A stretch of DNA of 64,000 nucleotides from Mycoplasma haemocanis str. Illinois (GCF_000238995.1 NC_016638.1:310001-374000); one strand, 5' to 3'; shown: positions 22,264-33,575, counted from the stretch's first letter. Notes: a model not told the origin generated them from the letters alone. Program-made: numbers and translations.

Positions 22264-22866
22264 TTATTGCTTAATACACCATAAGTTAACTAGATCGTAT
22301 TCAGTTGTCTTTTTATCGGCTAAAAAAGGCTTATCTTTATTATCGGAACAAAACTTCTTAATGGTGGATAAATCATTATCTTTAGTTCCATCCCCTTTGC
22401 TATTTGATAAGGCAATCTTATTCCTTTCACTTTGATCGACATTTTTGTTGTAGATTTTTTCTCATTCGGATGTTTCAGATTCGTTATTCAAAAGCTCCTT
22501 ACCCTTAGGAATTCTTTGAGATATCTTTCCAACGGTACATCATCTCTCTATCTTTGATAAGTCTTCACTTTCTTTAAATGGTTTAGATAGTTGTTGGGAG
22601 CACCATTCCTTTAACTTAGTGCCTCCTTCACTGTCGTTTGCAACTTTGATTACCGCTTTTATGGCGTCTTTATCTAACTTGTATTCTTCGTCTCATTGGG
22701 AGGCGCTATTGAGAGAGGAAATTAACGTTAGATTTTTATATTTCAAGTGAGATTCAATGGAAATGGATGATGATTTGTCGTAAATGTATTTGATGGTAAA
22801 TACTCCTCCGCCAATGGCAGAAATGGATCCAAAAGCATAGACTAACTTTATCATTGATGGATTCAT
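22264..22866 (-). CDS. H-group two-module membrane protein
   Basis: 200 residues from ATG 22866; an ATG four codons later would also keep the membrane segment (about 6-27). WDEEYKLDKDAIKAVI, GGTKLKEWCSQQLSK, RWCTVGKISQRIPKGK, IKKFCSDNKDK and LWCIKQ match 1609-2223 throughout. First gene of the minus run to 18494, with the divergent P gene 104 bp away. Confidence 0.88.
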
Positions 22867-22970
22867 GGACTTAGTAAATCTTTTATGTGTGTTTTTAGAG
22901 ATTTAAAGATTAGCTTGCCTATATTAATAATTGCATGGAGTTTATATTGATGTTTATAAGAAAAGAATAG

Positions 22971-23591
22971 ATGATATCTAAAGTTGGAGTAACTGCTGCA
23001 ACGGCGTTGGGAGGTGGGATGGCTTCCTATGTAGGTTATGCATATGTATTTAAGAAGCCGGAAAAGAAAACTACGATAAGGGAAAAGTTAGGATCGTTTC
23101 TTTTGGATACCAAATCTTCGGATAAGTGGATTTCCAGAAAGACTCAACTTTCTGAAGCTAGTGTTGATTCTTTGGTTGTGGAGTTGAAGACTCTGAAAAA
23201 TGGAGTTACTGATGATCAAATTAAGAACTGGTGTTCTGAAGCGGCATCTAAGGTTTATGAAGATGTTAGCGCCTTGTATTTTGAAAACATAAGAACTTAT
23301 TGCACTTTTCATGTTGAGGATAAATTGCCTGAAGGTTACATAGGGAAAGATTCTGGAGATTGAAATAAAGCGAATGATCGCCTTAAGCAGGTTCAGTCTG
23401 ATGCGACTTTATCGGGTCAGATGAAGGCTATGAAAGCCAAATTAACAAATGCAAGCTCAACTGATGATTTGAAGAATTGATGTTTGGGTGTTTATGAAAA
23501 GCCATTTTTAGGAGAAGATGATCAGGACTTTATGGATGCCAAAGATTACTGTGCTAAAGTTGAATCCTCTGCTGTATCTCCAGCAGCCTAG
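22971..23591 (+). CDS. P-group two-module membrane protein
   Basis: 206 residues. Membrane segment about 5-24. TIREKLGSFLLDTKSSDKW, IKNWCSEAASK, RTYCTFHVEDKLPEGYIGK, Trp131 (UGA), NWCLGVYEKPFLGEDDQDF, DYCAKVE. Very close to 3893 and 27845. One base separates its TAG from the convergent Q stop. Confidence 0.92.
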
Positions 23592-23592
23592 A

Positions 23593-24243
23593 TTAATCAG
23601 GTTTGGTACAGAAGTATTTGTATCTTTTAAATAGGATATCTTCTTTATGCTTAAAGTATTGGTCGGAAGCTCAAGAACATCAATCTTTTATTTTTTGATC
23701 ACTCCCAGATAAGTTACTTACTTCACTTCCTTCAGATTTAACGCCGCCTGAAGAAGCTGTAGTTATCTCATTTACCTTAAAATTTCCATTTGGATAAGAA
23801 TCCTTTAATCGTGTTCAATGACTATTGTCTTTGGTTCCGGTAGTTTCTAGAGCTGTAAGTTTTAAGTGCTTTAATTGAGAGGAGATTTTTACTTGTTTAG
23901 TACATCAAGTTTGGATTAAGTTGTAATCTCCACGGTCCGCCTTTTCTTTGGAGAATTCTTCCTTCATACGATTATTGCATCATCTCTTAAGTTCACTTAA
24001 CTTATCTCCAATGGAAGATTTGGGAATGTTGGGTATCGGATTCGCTTCTTTTTCTGCTGAATAATTATTTTTTATTAATTCTCAGTCCTCTTCGGAAGTA
24101 GCCAACTCTCTGTGCAGAGAATTCAAGTATTTCTCTATTGTGTTTCTAGTAAGAAACTTATAAGATGCAAAAGCCCCTCCCCCAGCAACTGCTCCCACTC
24201 CAACAGCTCCAGTAGCAATTTTGGCAGCAACAGAGAATCCCAT
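23593..24243 (-). CDS. Q-group two-module membrane protein
   Basis: 216 residues. Membrane segment about 5-27 (AAKIATGAVGVGAVAGGGAF). KYLNSLHRELATSEEDW, IPKSSIGDKLSELKRWC, YNLIQTWCTKQVKISSQL, DWCSWASDQYFKHKED and KYFCTKPD. Partner of the P gene at 22971; sequence similarity runs to both ends of 28467. Confidence 0.92.
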
Positions 24244-24873
24244 TTATTTACTGCACCATCTTAAGTATTTTTCAAAAAGAACATCTTTTTCATGTTTGAA
24301 ATGACTTGCCTCATAACCTTTGCATCAATCCTTAAGTATTTGTTCGTTAATGGTATTATTTTCAAAATCTTCTCATTTATCTCCTGTCGAAGATTTTTTT
24401 TGGATGTTCTTTCCTACAGTAGGAACTTTATATTCTTCTACATATTTGGTTCATGTAGAGGTGTCTCCACTTCCCTCGGTATCTAGCTTATTCTTTCCAA
24501 TGGAACCTAGACGTTCGGATAGTTTTTGAGGTTTAGAACATCATGACTCAACTAATAGCAGGTGGTCTTCTGTTTGATTTGTAACCACTTTCTCTAATTC
24601 CAATGAACATCAATCCTTTATTAACTGTGGCGTGATATTGTCCTTAGGTATATTGGAGATTGGATGGCTATTTGTTTCTTTAGAATAAAATTCTTTTAGT
24701 CTTTCTCAATCAGAATTTTCAGAGGCCAATACCCTACCAATCTTTGTTAAGTATTTAGAAACCTTCTCTTTTTCCTGTTTCTGAAAGCCTATTTTTCAGC
24801 CAGCAACCCCCACCCCACTTGCAATTAAAGCTGATGCTCCTAATTTTGAAATTAATGAATTGGTTATTTGCAT
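24244..24873 (-). CDS. Q-group two-module membrane protein, diverged
   Basis: 209 residues. Membrane segment about 8-26 (ISKLGASALIASGVGVAGW). KYLTKIGRVLASENSDW, IPKDNITPQLIKDWC, VESWCSKPQKLSERL, DWCKGYEASHFKHEKD and RWCSK follow the Q order but with more changes than 23593, which it abuts. Probably an older tandem copy. 293 bp without a gene follow upstream. Confidence 0.88.
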
Positions 24874-25166
24874 AGTTAAGTCGTCCCCGATAATCAAAAA
24901 TCTTTAATACTTTTAATTTTTATATCGTTAGGATTTAGATGGATTTCAGAGTAAGAATCGTCATAAATCTCTTTTATTTCAATTAGAAAACCCACTCCGA
25001 CGACCTAGAAAGTGGTCACCATATTCAATATCAATTCAGATTTACTTATTTTCTAAATAAACCCAAGACTATAAGGTAAAGTGGTTTATTTGCTAGTTTA
25101 AATAGATTTCTATCGATAAATCTGAAAATAAAAATTTGAAATTTAAAAAGTACTCTTTCGTTGAAA

Positions 25167-25556
25167 CTATTTTCTCGAAGTCAGTGTCCCCAAATATTTT
25201 TGGAATTTTTCTCTGTCTTTTGCATCTTCGTGGTAGCCTCATTTTCCTTTTTTCTTTGAGACAAAAGTATTCTGCCCAGAATGTTGTAAACAAGCCCTTT
25301 CAATAGAATCAAAATCACCCCCCTCTTCTTGTACTTTCTTCTTTATTGCATCTTTGGTAGTAGGTTTAAATGCTTCTTTATCGGGTTTAGTTACGGATAT
25401 CAATTCATATAATAGACAATCTTTAACGGGGACAGACTCCGTCTTAGGTTGGTATTTTGTGGATAGTTTGGTCGAGGTTAATGATTCAATTCCAAATCCT
25501 ATACTTACCCCTCCTACTACGACCCCCCCTATAAGAAATTTAGGAGCAAGAGCCAT
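25167..25556 (-). CDS. S-group short membrane protein
   Basis: 129 residues. Membrane segment about 5-22. KDCLLYELISV, then ERACLQHSGQNTFVSKKKGKW (Trp106 is UGA), GYHEDAKDREKFQKYLG. Mirrors 3457-3831 in length and sequence. Last gene of a minus-strand S cluster (27756-25167) with five members of this subgroup. Confidence 0.9.
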
Positions 25557-25565
25557 GAAGAATTC

Positions 25566-25985
25566 CTAAGTCGTTTTCAATTTCTCTAAATATGTTTTAA
25601 ATTTTTGTGGTTCACTGTACACCCATTTATGACTTGGAGGAAGATACTTTCAACCCTTTCTCTCTGGATTAGAAACAAAGATACTTCCTCCTATATTCTC
25701 TAAACAAGCTTTTTCAATACTGGGTCAGTCTCCCTTTTTGTCTTTCTCAATCTCCTGTTTTAACGCTTCTTTCTCTACCCTTTCGAATGTACCTGCCATG
25801 TAGGAACTAATTAGTTTGTAGATTCTACATTCTTTCTTAACGGAAATAAATTTCCCGGCGAACTTGCCTTTAGTGAAGAAGTCATCATTCTGAGATGAAG
25901 AGGAATCTAATTTTTCAAAACTTAAACCCGTTCCAGTCACTCCCAATGCGGCACTTCCAAATAGTAATTTTGTAGGAAAAGACAT
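25566..25985 (-). CDS. S-group short membrane protein
   Basis: 139 residues. Membrane segment about 5-21. KECRIYKLISS, FERVEKEALKQEIEK, Trp87 (UGA), KACLENIGGSIFVSN, GWKYLPPSHKWVY and a FKTYLEKL helix. Close to 3034-3447, with a longer aromatic insert before the C-terminal helix. Nine bases precede the next stop. Confidence 0.9.
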
Positions 25986-25989
25986 ATTG

Positions 25990-26382
25990 TTAAGAAGATA
26001 GGGAATTTTTCTTTAAGTATGCTTCAAATTTTCCTTTTAGGTTTTGATCATTTTGATCTTCTTCGTAATATTTTCAACCTGTACTGTTTTTGTTAGAAAT
26101 AAAAATATCCTTGTTTCCCACCTTTACACAAACCTCTTGAATTTGTTTGAAGAAATTTCCCTGCCTCAAACCTAAAATCTCCTGTTCTAGTTCCTCTTGT
26201 TCAATTTTTTCAAACTCACCTCTATCGGAGCTGTTTAACTTGTGAATCCTACATCCCTTTTTGGATGTTGATTTAGTATGTGTATATTTTGATGGTGTTA
26301 ATAATACGCTCCCCGCTCCCATTGATGTTCCGGCAAACACAGACCCCCCAAGCACAGCCTTTGATATTCAGGGAGTAGTCAT
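25990..26382 (-). CDS. S-group short membrane protein
   Basis: 130 residues. The ATG at 26382 is chosen over a downstream in-frame start because the paralog at 27367 has the same lead (M-T-x-x-W-x-SKA, with the Trp as UGA). Membrane segment about 7-27. KGCRIHKLNSSDRGEFEKIE, QEVCVKVGNKDIFISN, GWKYYEEDQNDQ, FEAYLKKN. Four bases from the next stop. Confidence 0.9.
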
Positions 26383-26536
26383 TCCACTTAAAAGCAGACT
26401 TGTAAGCTACACACAATATCTTTTTAATTGTGAGTTTTTATCGTTAAGAATTTCTGGTTTAATATGAAGAATTAGGCAAAGAATCCATTCCATCTTTGAA
26501 CGATGTTAAGAGAGGTGTATAGTAATGCCTATAGAG

Positions 26537-26938
26537 TTACTGCTTTGAATTTAGTTTATTTAAATATTGTCCAAATTTCTCTTTGTGTGTTACATCCTCT
26601 TGATCATTTTTACGATAGTCTCACCCACCTTTATTTGAGACAAAAATATCTTTTCCTGCATTTTCCGAACAAGCCTTTTCAATAGATTCAAGATTACCCC
26701 CGTTCTTTTTTATTCAATCTTTCATTTCATCTTTTGTAACAAGCTTAAATTCACCATTTCCAATGCTTACTAATAAATGCAACCGACAGTCTTTATTGAC
26801 AGCTACTGTCTTTTCTTTAGATTGACCTTTAGAGGATATTTTGTTAGAGTTAGAAGAGGTTAATGCTTCAATACCCAATCCTACACTTGTCCCTCCCAAT
26901 GCAATTCCCCCCATAAGTAACTTAGGAGCAAATGACAT
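26537..26938 (-). CDS. S-group short membrane protein
   Basis: 133 residues. Membrane segment FAPKLLMGGIALGGTSVGLG. NKDCRLHLLVSI, Trp75 (UGA), KACSENAGKDIFVSNKGGW, DYRKNDQEDV, FGQYLNKL. Sister of 3457 and 25167. Separated from the gene downstream by 154 bp. Confidence 0.9.
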
Positions 26939-27366
26939 TTCAAAAGACTCAAGTAAACCTCCAAATCATATTAGTGACTTTTCTGGTTTTTATTCGTAAG
27001 TTTTAGAATCAGTTTTTGGATTATGTCTTTTCTGTTTGGCTAAGTAATCAATTCCTTTAGTTAGAGATTTCAAATATATATAGGTAGATAAGTTGGGAAT
27101 ATTACGCGGTTACGTTCAAAATAAAACCTAAGGATTATTAAATTTATATCTATGATGATATTCTTGTAGTTTCACTTTCCAATTCTTCTTTCTTTGGCTT
27201 TTGGAACTTACCCTCCTCCTAAAGATATAAGTTTATGAATTAGGTATTTTGATGTCAACGGATTTCTTAATTGATTCGATTTTCTCTAAGAAAGTGCTAT
27301 TCCTTGACACCATCTTTTGCTCAATCTAACCCACTAAGTAATAATTTTGGGGAAACTTACACACAG
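26939..27366. other. 428-bp stretch without a recognisable gene
   Basis: AT-rich sequence between two minus-strand S genes. In code 4 neither strand carries an open frame with an S or two-module motif. Pyrimidine-rich tracts occur around 27185-27230. It could hold a promoter for the gene at 26938 or an eroded gene; I see nothing specific. Confidence 0.6.
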
Positions 27367-27756
27367 TTAGGAAGCTGAAGCAGTTCCTTTTAAATACTCT
27401 TTAAACTTTTCTTTTACTTGTTGGCCACTTTGATCATCTTTATCATAATACTGCCAACCTGTACTGTTTGGATTATAGATAAGAACATCCCTATCTCTCT
27501 CACAAACCTCTTGAATTTGTTTGAAGAAATTTCCTTGTCTTAAACCTAAAATCTCTTGCTCCAGTTCTTCTGGATCAATTCTTTCAAATGTACCATCATT
27601 AGAACTTATCAATTTGTGAATTCTGCATCTCTTCTTATATGTTGACTTAGTGCGTTCCGCTTTAGAAGACATTAATAATGCACTCCCTGCACCAACCGAT
27701 GTTCCTGCAAACATAGATCCTCCAATAACGGCCTTGGATAGTCAAGAAACTGTCAT
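27367..27756 (-). CDS. S-group short membrane protein
   Basis: 129 residues from ATG 27756 (M-T-V-S-W-L-SKA, Trp from UGA), the start shared with 25990. Membrane segment about 8-28. KRCRIHKLISSNDGTFERID, EEILGLRQGNF-type stretch shared with 25990, QEVCERDRDVLIYN, GWQYYDKDDQSGQQ, FKEYLKG. Divergent from the P gene at 27845 by 88 bp. Confidence 0.9.
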
Positions 27757-27844
27757 GTTAATTAAAGAGAAAATTTAAATTACATATAGAAATTCCTTCA
27801 ATTGTAAGTTTTAGGGTATTTGTATTTCCTATTGTTAAATATAC

Positions 27845-28477
27845 ATGGTATCTAAAGTTGGAGTAGCTATTGTTGGGGCGTTGGGAGCCGGAACTGTTTC
27901 CTATGTGGGTTATGAATATTTATTTAATGCTAAAGAGGAGCAAAGAAAGGTAACTATAGGAGAGGAATTATCTTCTTTCCTTCTTAATACGGAGTCTTCA
28001 GAGAAGTGAGCTGCTAGGAAGAATAAGCTTTCGCAGGCTAGTGATAGTTCTTTGGTAGAAGAATTGAAATCTTTAAAGAGTGGAATAACTGAAGCTCAAG
28101 TTAAGAATTGATGTTCTATAGCTTCCACTAAGGTTTATTCTGAAGTGAGTAGTTTGTATTTAGAGAACGTAAGGAGTTATTGCACTTTCCATAATGAAGA
28201 TAAGTTACCATCGGGTTATATAAAAAGCACTGAGTCTTGAGATCCAGCTAATGAACGGTTGAAAAAAGTGAACCCCGATACGGGTTTATCCAGTCATATG
28301 AAAGATGTAAAAGATAAGTTGTCTAAGAAGGATTCGTCGGATGCTAATGCTTTAAAAAATTGATGTGTAGGAGTGTATGAAAAGCCTTATTTGGGAGAGG
28401 AAAATCAAGATTTTCAAGATGCTAAAACTTATTGTTCAAAAGTAGTAGAATCGACGACTTCCGTCCCTACTCAATAA
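27845..28477 (+). CDS. P-group two-module membrane protein
   Basis: 210 residues. Membrane segment about 4-24. VTIGEELSSFLLNTESSEKW, VKNWCSIASTK, RSYCTFHNEDKLPSGYIK, KNWCVGVYEKPYLGEENQ, TYCSKVVES. Third copy of the P/Q convergent pair; here the two 3' ends overlap by 11 bp instead of being separated. Several Trp are UGA. Confidence 0.92.
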
Positions 28478-29117
28478 TTTGTTTAGTACAGAAATGCTTA
28501 TATCTTTTAAATAGAGAATCTTCTTGGTGCTTGAAATATTGGTCGGCAGACCAAGAACACCAAGCTTTGAGTTTTTGACTATCAGATAAGCTGTTTATTA
28601 TTGCACCTTCTTTTTTGTTGTTATCTTGATTAGTTATTTCATTTATCTTCAACCCTTCCCCCTTTGGATATGCATCTTTTAATTTATTTCAAGTAGCATC
28701 ATCTCCACCTCCGGTGGTATCTAAAGCAGCTAACTTCAAGTACTTCAGGTAAGAAGATATCTTTACCGGTTTTGTACATCAAGATTGAATTAAGTTGTAA
28801 CCCCCCTTATTCGCCTTCTCTCTTGAAAATTCTTCATTTAAATTATCGCGACACCATTTCTTTAAATCGTTTAACTTAGAGTTAATGGATGACTTAGGAA
28901 TATTAGATATAGGACTCTCCTCTTTGTCTGATGAATAATTATTCTTTATTAATTCTCAATCTTCATCGGAAATAGCTAACTCTCTGTGAAGGGAGTTTAA
29001 ATATTTCTCTATCGTATTTTTAGTAAGAAATTTATAAGTTACAAAGGCCCCGCCTCCAGAAACTACTCCAACTCCAGCAATACTTACAACCGCTTTAGAA
29101 GATAAAGACAATGACAT
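28467..29117 (-). CDS. Q-group two-module membrane protein
   Basis: 216 residues. Membrane segment about 8-28 (KAVVSIAGVGVVSGGGAF). KYLNSLHRELAISDEDW, IPKSSINSKLNDLKKWC, YNLIQSWCTKPVKISSYL, AWCSWSADQYFKHQED, KHFCTKQIIE. Its last 11 bp overlap the convergent P gene. A six-bp step leads from the gene upstream. Confidence 0.92.
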
Positions 29118-29122
29118 ACTTT

Positions 29123-29737
29123 CTACTTAGCTTTCAAACATCAGTCTTTAGTTAGTGGATAATTATTCTCTGTTTCTGAAATATATTCCTTTTTTATATT
29201 TTCTTTACATCAATCTCTAAGGGTCTCTGGACGTACGGTATTAGTATTTTCAACAGGTAGTTTAAGAGCGGATATTAGATCGCTCTGAACTTTTGCAGAT
29301 TTGCTGGTTATCTGTGATTGTCATTCGGTATTTAAAGGATCTTCCGCCGGAATAAGAGTTCCATTTTCCTTAGATAAAGCCTCTTTTATGTCGGGAGTTA
29401 AACATCATTTCTCAAATGTAGAGAATAGTGACTTACTTTCATCTGAATATTTTTGATTCAACTGTTTAGAGCATCAACTGGATAATTCCTCTTTGGTGAT
29501 GGAATTCTTTTCTTGATTGTTGATAGTTATTTTGTGTGTATTATTGGATTTTCCATATAGGGATACCTTTACATTTCATTGAGCCTCATTATTTTTAATT
29601 AAGGTTTTTTGGGAAGTTTCAATCTTGCTTTTAAACGTTTCGTAATTGGAAGAAATGTTGGAGTATAAAAGGTAACTTCCCCCTATAGCACCAACACTTC
29701 CTACGAGAGCTATTCCTGCCTTTGTAATTAGACTCAT
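29123..29737 (-). CDS. Two-module membrane protein, R-like
   Basis: 204 residues. Membrane segment about 5-27 (TKAGIALVGSVGAIGGSYLL). Module 1 ends in SSWCSKQLNQKYS and EKWCLTPDIKEALSKENG; module 2 ends in DWCKENIKKEYIS and DWCLKAK. General R-group order but no close match in this window. Sits between Q and R genes in one minus run. Confidence 0.88.
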
Positions 29738-29739
29738 GC

Positions 29740-30330
29740 CTAAATACAATGACTTATTAGGTTTTGGTAATGATTATCATTTTCCCCCGTGAAAGAACGT
29801 TTGGAAAGATCAGAACATCATTGTTTGATTTTCTCCCCATTTTGATGTGAGCTAGCTGTAACCGATACTTTGTCAACCTTTCCTTTAATATCGTGGGGAA
29901 GAGAGTTATATTTTCCATCTAAAGTTTGGGCATTGGCATTCAATTGTCTCCCGGATTGTTTTAGTTTTTCCTCTAAAGAAGTGAATTCTACACATCATTT
30001 AGATGCTTTGGAATAAAGGGAATTTTCTATTTTGACATCTAAATTCTTTTTGCATCAATCAGATATCTTGTCTTTGGTAATGGCACTTGCGTTTGCATCG
30101 ATTATCTTTGAATTATCATCCACCTCCACCTTGTAACGAGAAACTACTTTTTCCCATGCAGTATTGGCTTTATTTGCGTCCTTAATATCTGAAAGAAGAC
30201 GAAACCCTTCTTTAAGCAACTTCTCTCTTATTGTTTTGGGTTGTATAGCTGAGTATATGGAATAACCTCCTGCGGCAGCAGCCCCTCCGCCACCTAGAAT
30301 TCCAGAAACTGTTAGAACTGTTTTATTCAT
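29740..30330 (-). CDS. R-group two-module membrane protein
   Basis: 196 residues. Membrane segment about 5-27 (VLTVSGILGGGGAAAAGGY). LLKEGFRLLSDIKDANKANTAW, Trp92 (UGA)-CKKNLDVK, SKWCVEFTSLEEKLKQSGRQL, DGKYNSLPHDIKGKVDKVS, KQWCSDLSKRSFTG, ISHCI. The KYSSL-like spacer and SLEEKL link it to 40551, 41743 and 43344. First gene of the run. Confidence 0.88.
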
Positions 30331-30444
30331 ATTTAAATATAGGATAGCTAATAAATATATCTAATAAGGAAGATACAGTTTAGATTTACTTCTTTATTAA
30401 GTAACCACTTAAATAAATTTGTTGAATGTATATCGTGGAAGCTT

Positions 30445-30452
30445 AAGGAGAG
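30445..30452 (+). promoter_or_regulatory. Strong ribosome binding site
   Basis: AAGGAGAG, four bases before ATG 30457. Most genes here lack so clear a purine-rich site, many relying on stop/start overlap instead. It fixes the start of 30457-31080. Confidence 0.6.
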
Positions 30453-30456
30453 ACTT

Positions 30457-31080
30457 ATGTCTTTGCCATTAAATTTGAGCCTTTCTACTTTGGTTGTTGG
30501 AATTGCCGGAGTTGGTGGTTTTTATGGATACAAATTTCTACGAAATAGTGGAGAGGTTACTGTCTCTAGAAAGTTAGGAGAATTTTTGATGTCTGTGGAT
30601 GGGAATACAGATCAATCTAAATGGGAGACTCGTAAGACTGTTTTGGCTAGTGCTGTAGAGACTACGTTAATTTATGATTTGCGTAATATAAAAACTAGGA
30701 ATGCTCCAGCTTTAGATTGAACTCATATTAGAGATTGATGTAAATCCCAACATTCTAAAAAGTTTGAAGAATTAGAAAAGAGCAGGATTGATAATATAGA
30801 TACCTATTGCACCTATAGGATTGAGGAGAAGTTGAGTGCAGGTAAGTTAGATACCTCTAAACCTAACAGTGATGCTGTTTGAACTGGTGCCTTTAGTAAG
30901 TTGAATCAAATAGAGGATGGAAAGTTGAGTCCAAGAATGAAAGATATAAAAGCTAAAGGATTTAATAGTAATGCTGGAGCAGACGCATTGAAAACCATGT
31001 GCTCTTCATCATTCTCCAAACCTTATAGAAATAATGAAGAGTTTGACGACGTTAACAGGTACTGTACCGTTAATTCCTAG
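30457..31080 (+). CDS. P-group two-module membrane protein
   Basis: 207 residues. Membrane segment about 8-29. VTVSRKLGEFLMSVDG, KWETRKTVL, RDWCKSQHSKKFEE, DTYCTYRIEEKLSAGKL, then a second module whose first cysteine reads TMCSSSFSKPY (Met in place of Trp) and a final NRYCTVNS. Overlaps the convergent S gene by 4 bp. Divergent from 29740-30330 by 126 bp. Confidence 0.9.
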
Positions 31081-31547
31081 TCAATTCTCTGACTTATATA
31101 GTCAGTTTCCTGAAGTTTAGGAAAGTAGTATCATTTTTCATTCCCTTCTTGAAACTCCGTACTCTTTCCTCTTCATACATAGATGTTCTTATTCCTAACC
31201 CTAGCATCAACTAATTGTACACACCTTCTCAACACTGTCTTTTTGAATAATTTATCATCTCTACCTGTAACAGTGTTAAGAAATTCATCTGCACTTCCTT
31301 GTACGTGAAGGGTTCTTATTGATGCCTTGAGAACCTCTATATCACCGTATCTAATGTTATTAGATTGTTCGTTTAAAAATAAAGTAGAGGCTTGATAGAC
31401 TGCACACTGTTTCAATTTATTTTGATTTCGTCCAGAGAGAGAAACTGCTTTTCATGAAGATCCCACATAATTCCTAAAACCACCAAGTACGGATGTTGCT
31501 GATCCAACACCGCTGATCAACACTAATTTTAGAGTACCGTCAACCAT
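31077..31547 (-). CDS. S-group short membrane protein
   Basis: 156 residues, starting at ATG 31547, which supplies the membrane segment (about 5-24); a later start would lack it. Trp36 (UGA), KQCAVYQASTLFL, RRCVQLVDARVRNKNIYVW (Trp from UGA), FQEGNEKWYYFPKLQE. The S order is clear, though the DQ motif is absent. Confidence 0.85.
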
Positions 31548-31682
31548 TATTTACTCAATGAATAAACCCAATTCTTACTTGTATGTTTCAATATCTCTAT
31601 TAACAACCTTTTCCTTTTCCTTTTCTGAAAGAATCTTGAATATTTTTGTAAATTTAGGCCTTTAATAGAAGAGGTTGGAATG

Positions 31683-32279
31683 TTATTCACTCAAACAATG
31701 ATTTCTTATTAATTCTTGTTTGCCTTTGTTTTCTATTGAATATGGTTTAGACAGTTCCCACTCACATTGGTTTTTTCAAATTTCATAACTCTTACCAACG
31801 TCATCATTTCAAGTGAGATTGAATTTGGGAAATAGCCCTTTTATTTTTTCCTCATCAATATTAAATTTATCAACATTGATAACCGGATTTTCTTTGTTCT
31901 TTTCTAGTCAAAGAACATCCCCCATTGATAGGGCACAAAAGCTCTTAAACTCTCCTAAATTTACAAAGAAATGCTTTCTTTTAAGGTTGTTGTCACATCA
32001 AAAACTTAAAGCTACTGAACCCTCCGAAATACTGGTTTTCTCCCCCATTAAGCCATCTAAGTTGATGCTTATAAGTAGATGTTTGTGTCGCCTGAAGGTT
32101 CTTTCGTAGATTTTGAACTTTCTGTCCTGTTTGGAAATCAATTGAAACTCTTTACTTTCCAGTGAATGTCCTATTGTTGGTGAATTTCAATAAACTGCCG
32201 AAATAATAAAAACTAAGGAACCGACTATTCCAGAACCCCACAGCAACTTAGGGTTTCTACCCCCTAAATTTAGATTCAA
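31683..32279 (-). CDS. Two-module membrane protein, singleton
   Basis: 198 residues if started at TTG 32279; no ATG or GTG lies upstream before a stop, so the start is uncertain. Membrane segment about 12-31 (LWGSGIVGSLVFIISAVYW). SFWCDNNLKRKHF and SFCALSMGD end module 1. Module 2 has NQCEWELSKPY, with Cys before Trp, then NHCLSE. Five UGA Trp codons. No close paralog here. Confidence 0.8.
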
Positions 32280-32337
32280 GAATTTAATCCAGAAATCTTT
32301 ATAGGAAGTTTAACAATTTTTTAGTTGGAGGAAGAAA

Positions 32338-32985
32338 TTAGGAATCGCTGTAACAGTAACTTGAAACGTTTTTAAATAGCATATCGTTCTCATTTAGATA
32401 GGGAAACTTCTTATATTTTTCACAAGCCGCTTTTAAAGCTGTTTCTCCTTCTGTTCCAGATCCTTTCGCTTTATGAGTTGTTCTAGCTATTTTGAAATCA
32501 CCAAACAGGGTATTTTCATTTAAAGAATCTCCTTTCAAAGAAGATCAAGAAGCATTTCACTTAGTTCCGCTTGTGCTGACCTCCCCAGTTATCTCCGTTC
32601 TACCCTGTATTTGTTCTGAAATCTTACGAGTACAAAATTTTTGAACTTCTTCGAACACTCCGTTTCTAAGGGTTCTTGAATCTTCTTTGTATTTTTGTTC
32701 ACATCACTTTATTAATTGATTCTTTCGTTCACCAGAAGCAGAGGAGGTTGTTTTTATGGATTTAAGATCCGGGTCTACAGGATCTGAGTGATTGTTTAAT
32801 TCCGTATCTCTAGACGATCATAATGAGTCGTCTCCCTTTGTATTTAAAACTCCTTTCCCTAATTTTGATCTAACTAAATGTGGAGTTAAGTCTTCTTTTA
32901 AAAATTCCCTAATTCCAAAATAAGTAGCACCGGATACCCCTGTAAATCCTATAACTCCTAAGGCTATTTTTGTTGAACTTACCAT
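32338..32985 (-). CDS. Two-module membrane protein, singleton
   Basis: 215 residues. Membrane segment about 5-25 (TKIALGVIGFTGVSGATYF). WSSRDTELNNHS, IKWCEQKYKEDSR, KFCTRKISEQIQGRTEI, WNASWSSLKGDSLN, ALKAACEKYKKFP, SYCYSDS. The second module has Ala-Cys instead of Trp-Cys. P-like in CTRKISEQ but on the minus strand and without the P N-terminus. Confidence 0.87.
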
Positions 32986-33035
32986 GAAAAGAATGGAAAA
33001 AGATATTAACTCATTTGCTCTTAAAGATTTTTAAA

Positions 33036-33353
33036 TTAGGAATAATAAGCTTTGCGAGATACAACGGGTTTCTTTAGATTGGGAAACAACTCCAGCAAGT
33101 CTTTCTCGCAATTGAATAGATTATCTATGCTTACTTCCACAAACACCAAGGAATATATTTGCGCTTTCCTTTCGGAAAATCCCTTACCTATTCTTTCCCT
33201 ATAAACTGCCACAATAGCTATTCCTAAACCATAGGGAATTAATACTTCTTTTGCCTGTTCAAAGATCTCATCCACTTCTTCTGCAGTTAAATCTTTGTAC
33301 CTTTTGGACATCTTCTCCATTTTCTCAGGAGCATCTCCCCAGTCTATATCCAT
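33036..33353 (-). CDS. Orphan small soluble protein
   Basis: 105 residues with no membrane segment, no UGA and one cysteine. Acidic N-terminal half (KMEKMSKRYKDLTAEEVDEI), then a hydrophobic stretch IAIVAVYRERIGKG and ELFPNLKKPVV. Unlike every family in the window. It may resemble 7778-8092 faintly near the C-terminus (FVEVSIDNL against FLVLTIHSI). Function unknown. Confidence 0.7.
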   Translation of the reverse strand: MDIDWGDAPEKMEKMSKRYKDLTAEEVDEIFEQAKEVLIPYGLGIAIVAVYRERIGKGFSERKAQIYSLVFVEVSIDNLFNCEKDLLELFPNLKKPVVSRKAYYS

Positions 33354-33554
33354 AGAAGTAATTATTGTATTAAATATTGAAATATTTAACCTTTGTATTT
33401 TGTGTGGGGAAACAACTTCATGATACTCATACTGTAAATCACCTAGTTTGTCGTGAGAATTTCAGTTTAGTAAGAGGTTATTTTCTGCGATGATAAATTA
33501 TGAAATATTACGTGCTTGTCTATGGATGATGTTTTGTGACTAGAAAAGAATGAA

Positions 33555-33575
33555 TCTCATGAAGATATCATGAGA
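33555..33575. other. Perfect 8-bp inverted repeat
   Basis: TCTCATGA and TCATGAGA around a 5-base loop, in the gap between minus genes ending at 33609 and starting at 33353. It could be a weak terminator for the 33609-34253 gene; the T-rich stretch lies on the plus-strand side (33582-33590), so direction is unclear. Confidence 0.35.

Noticed and set aside
26503..26685. 60-codon plus-strand frame
   Set aside because: Opposite the 3' end of the S gene 26537-26938.
31548..31682. Possible decayed tail of 31683-32279
   Set aside because: That gene already has both cysteine pairs, so nothing is missing; the gap has no clear motif.
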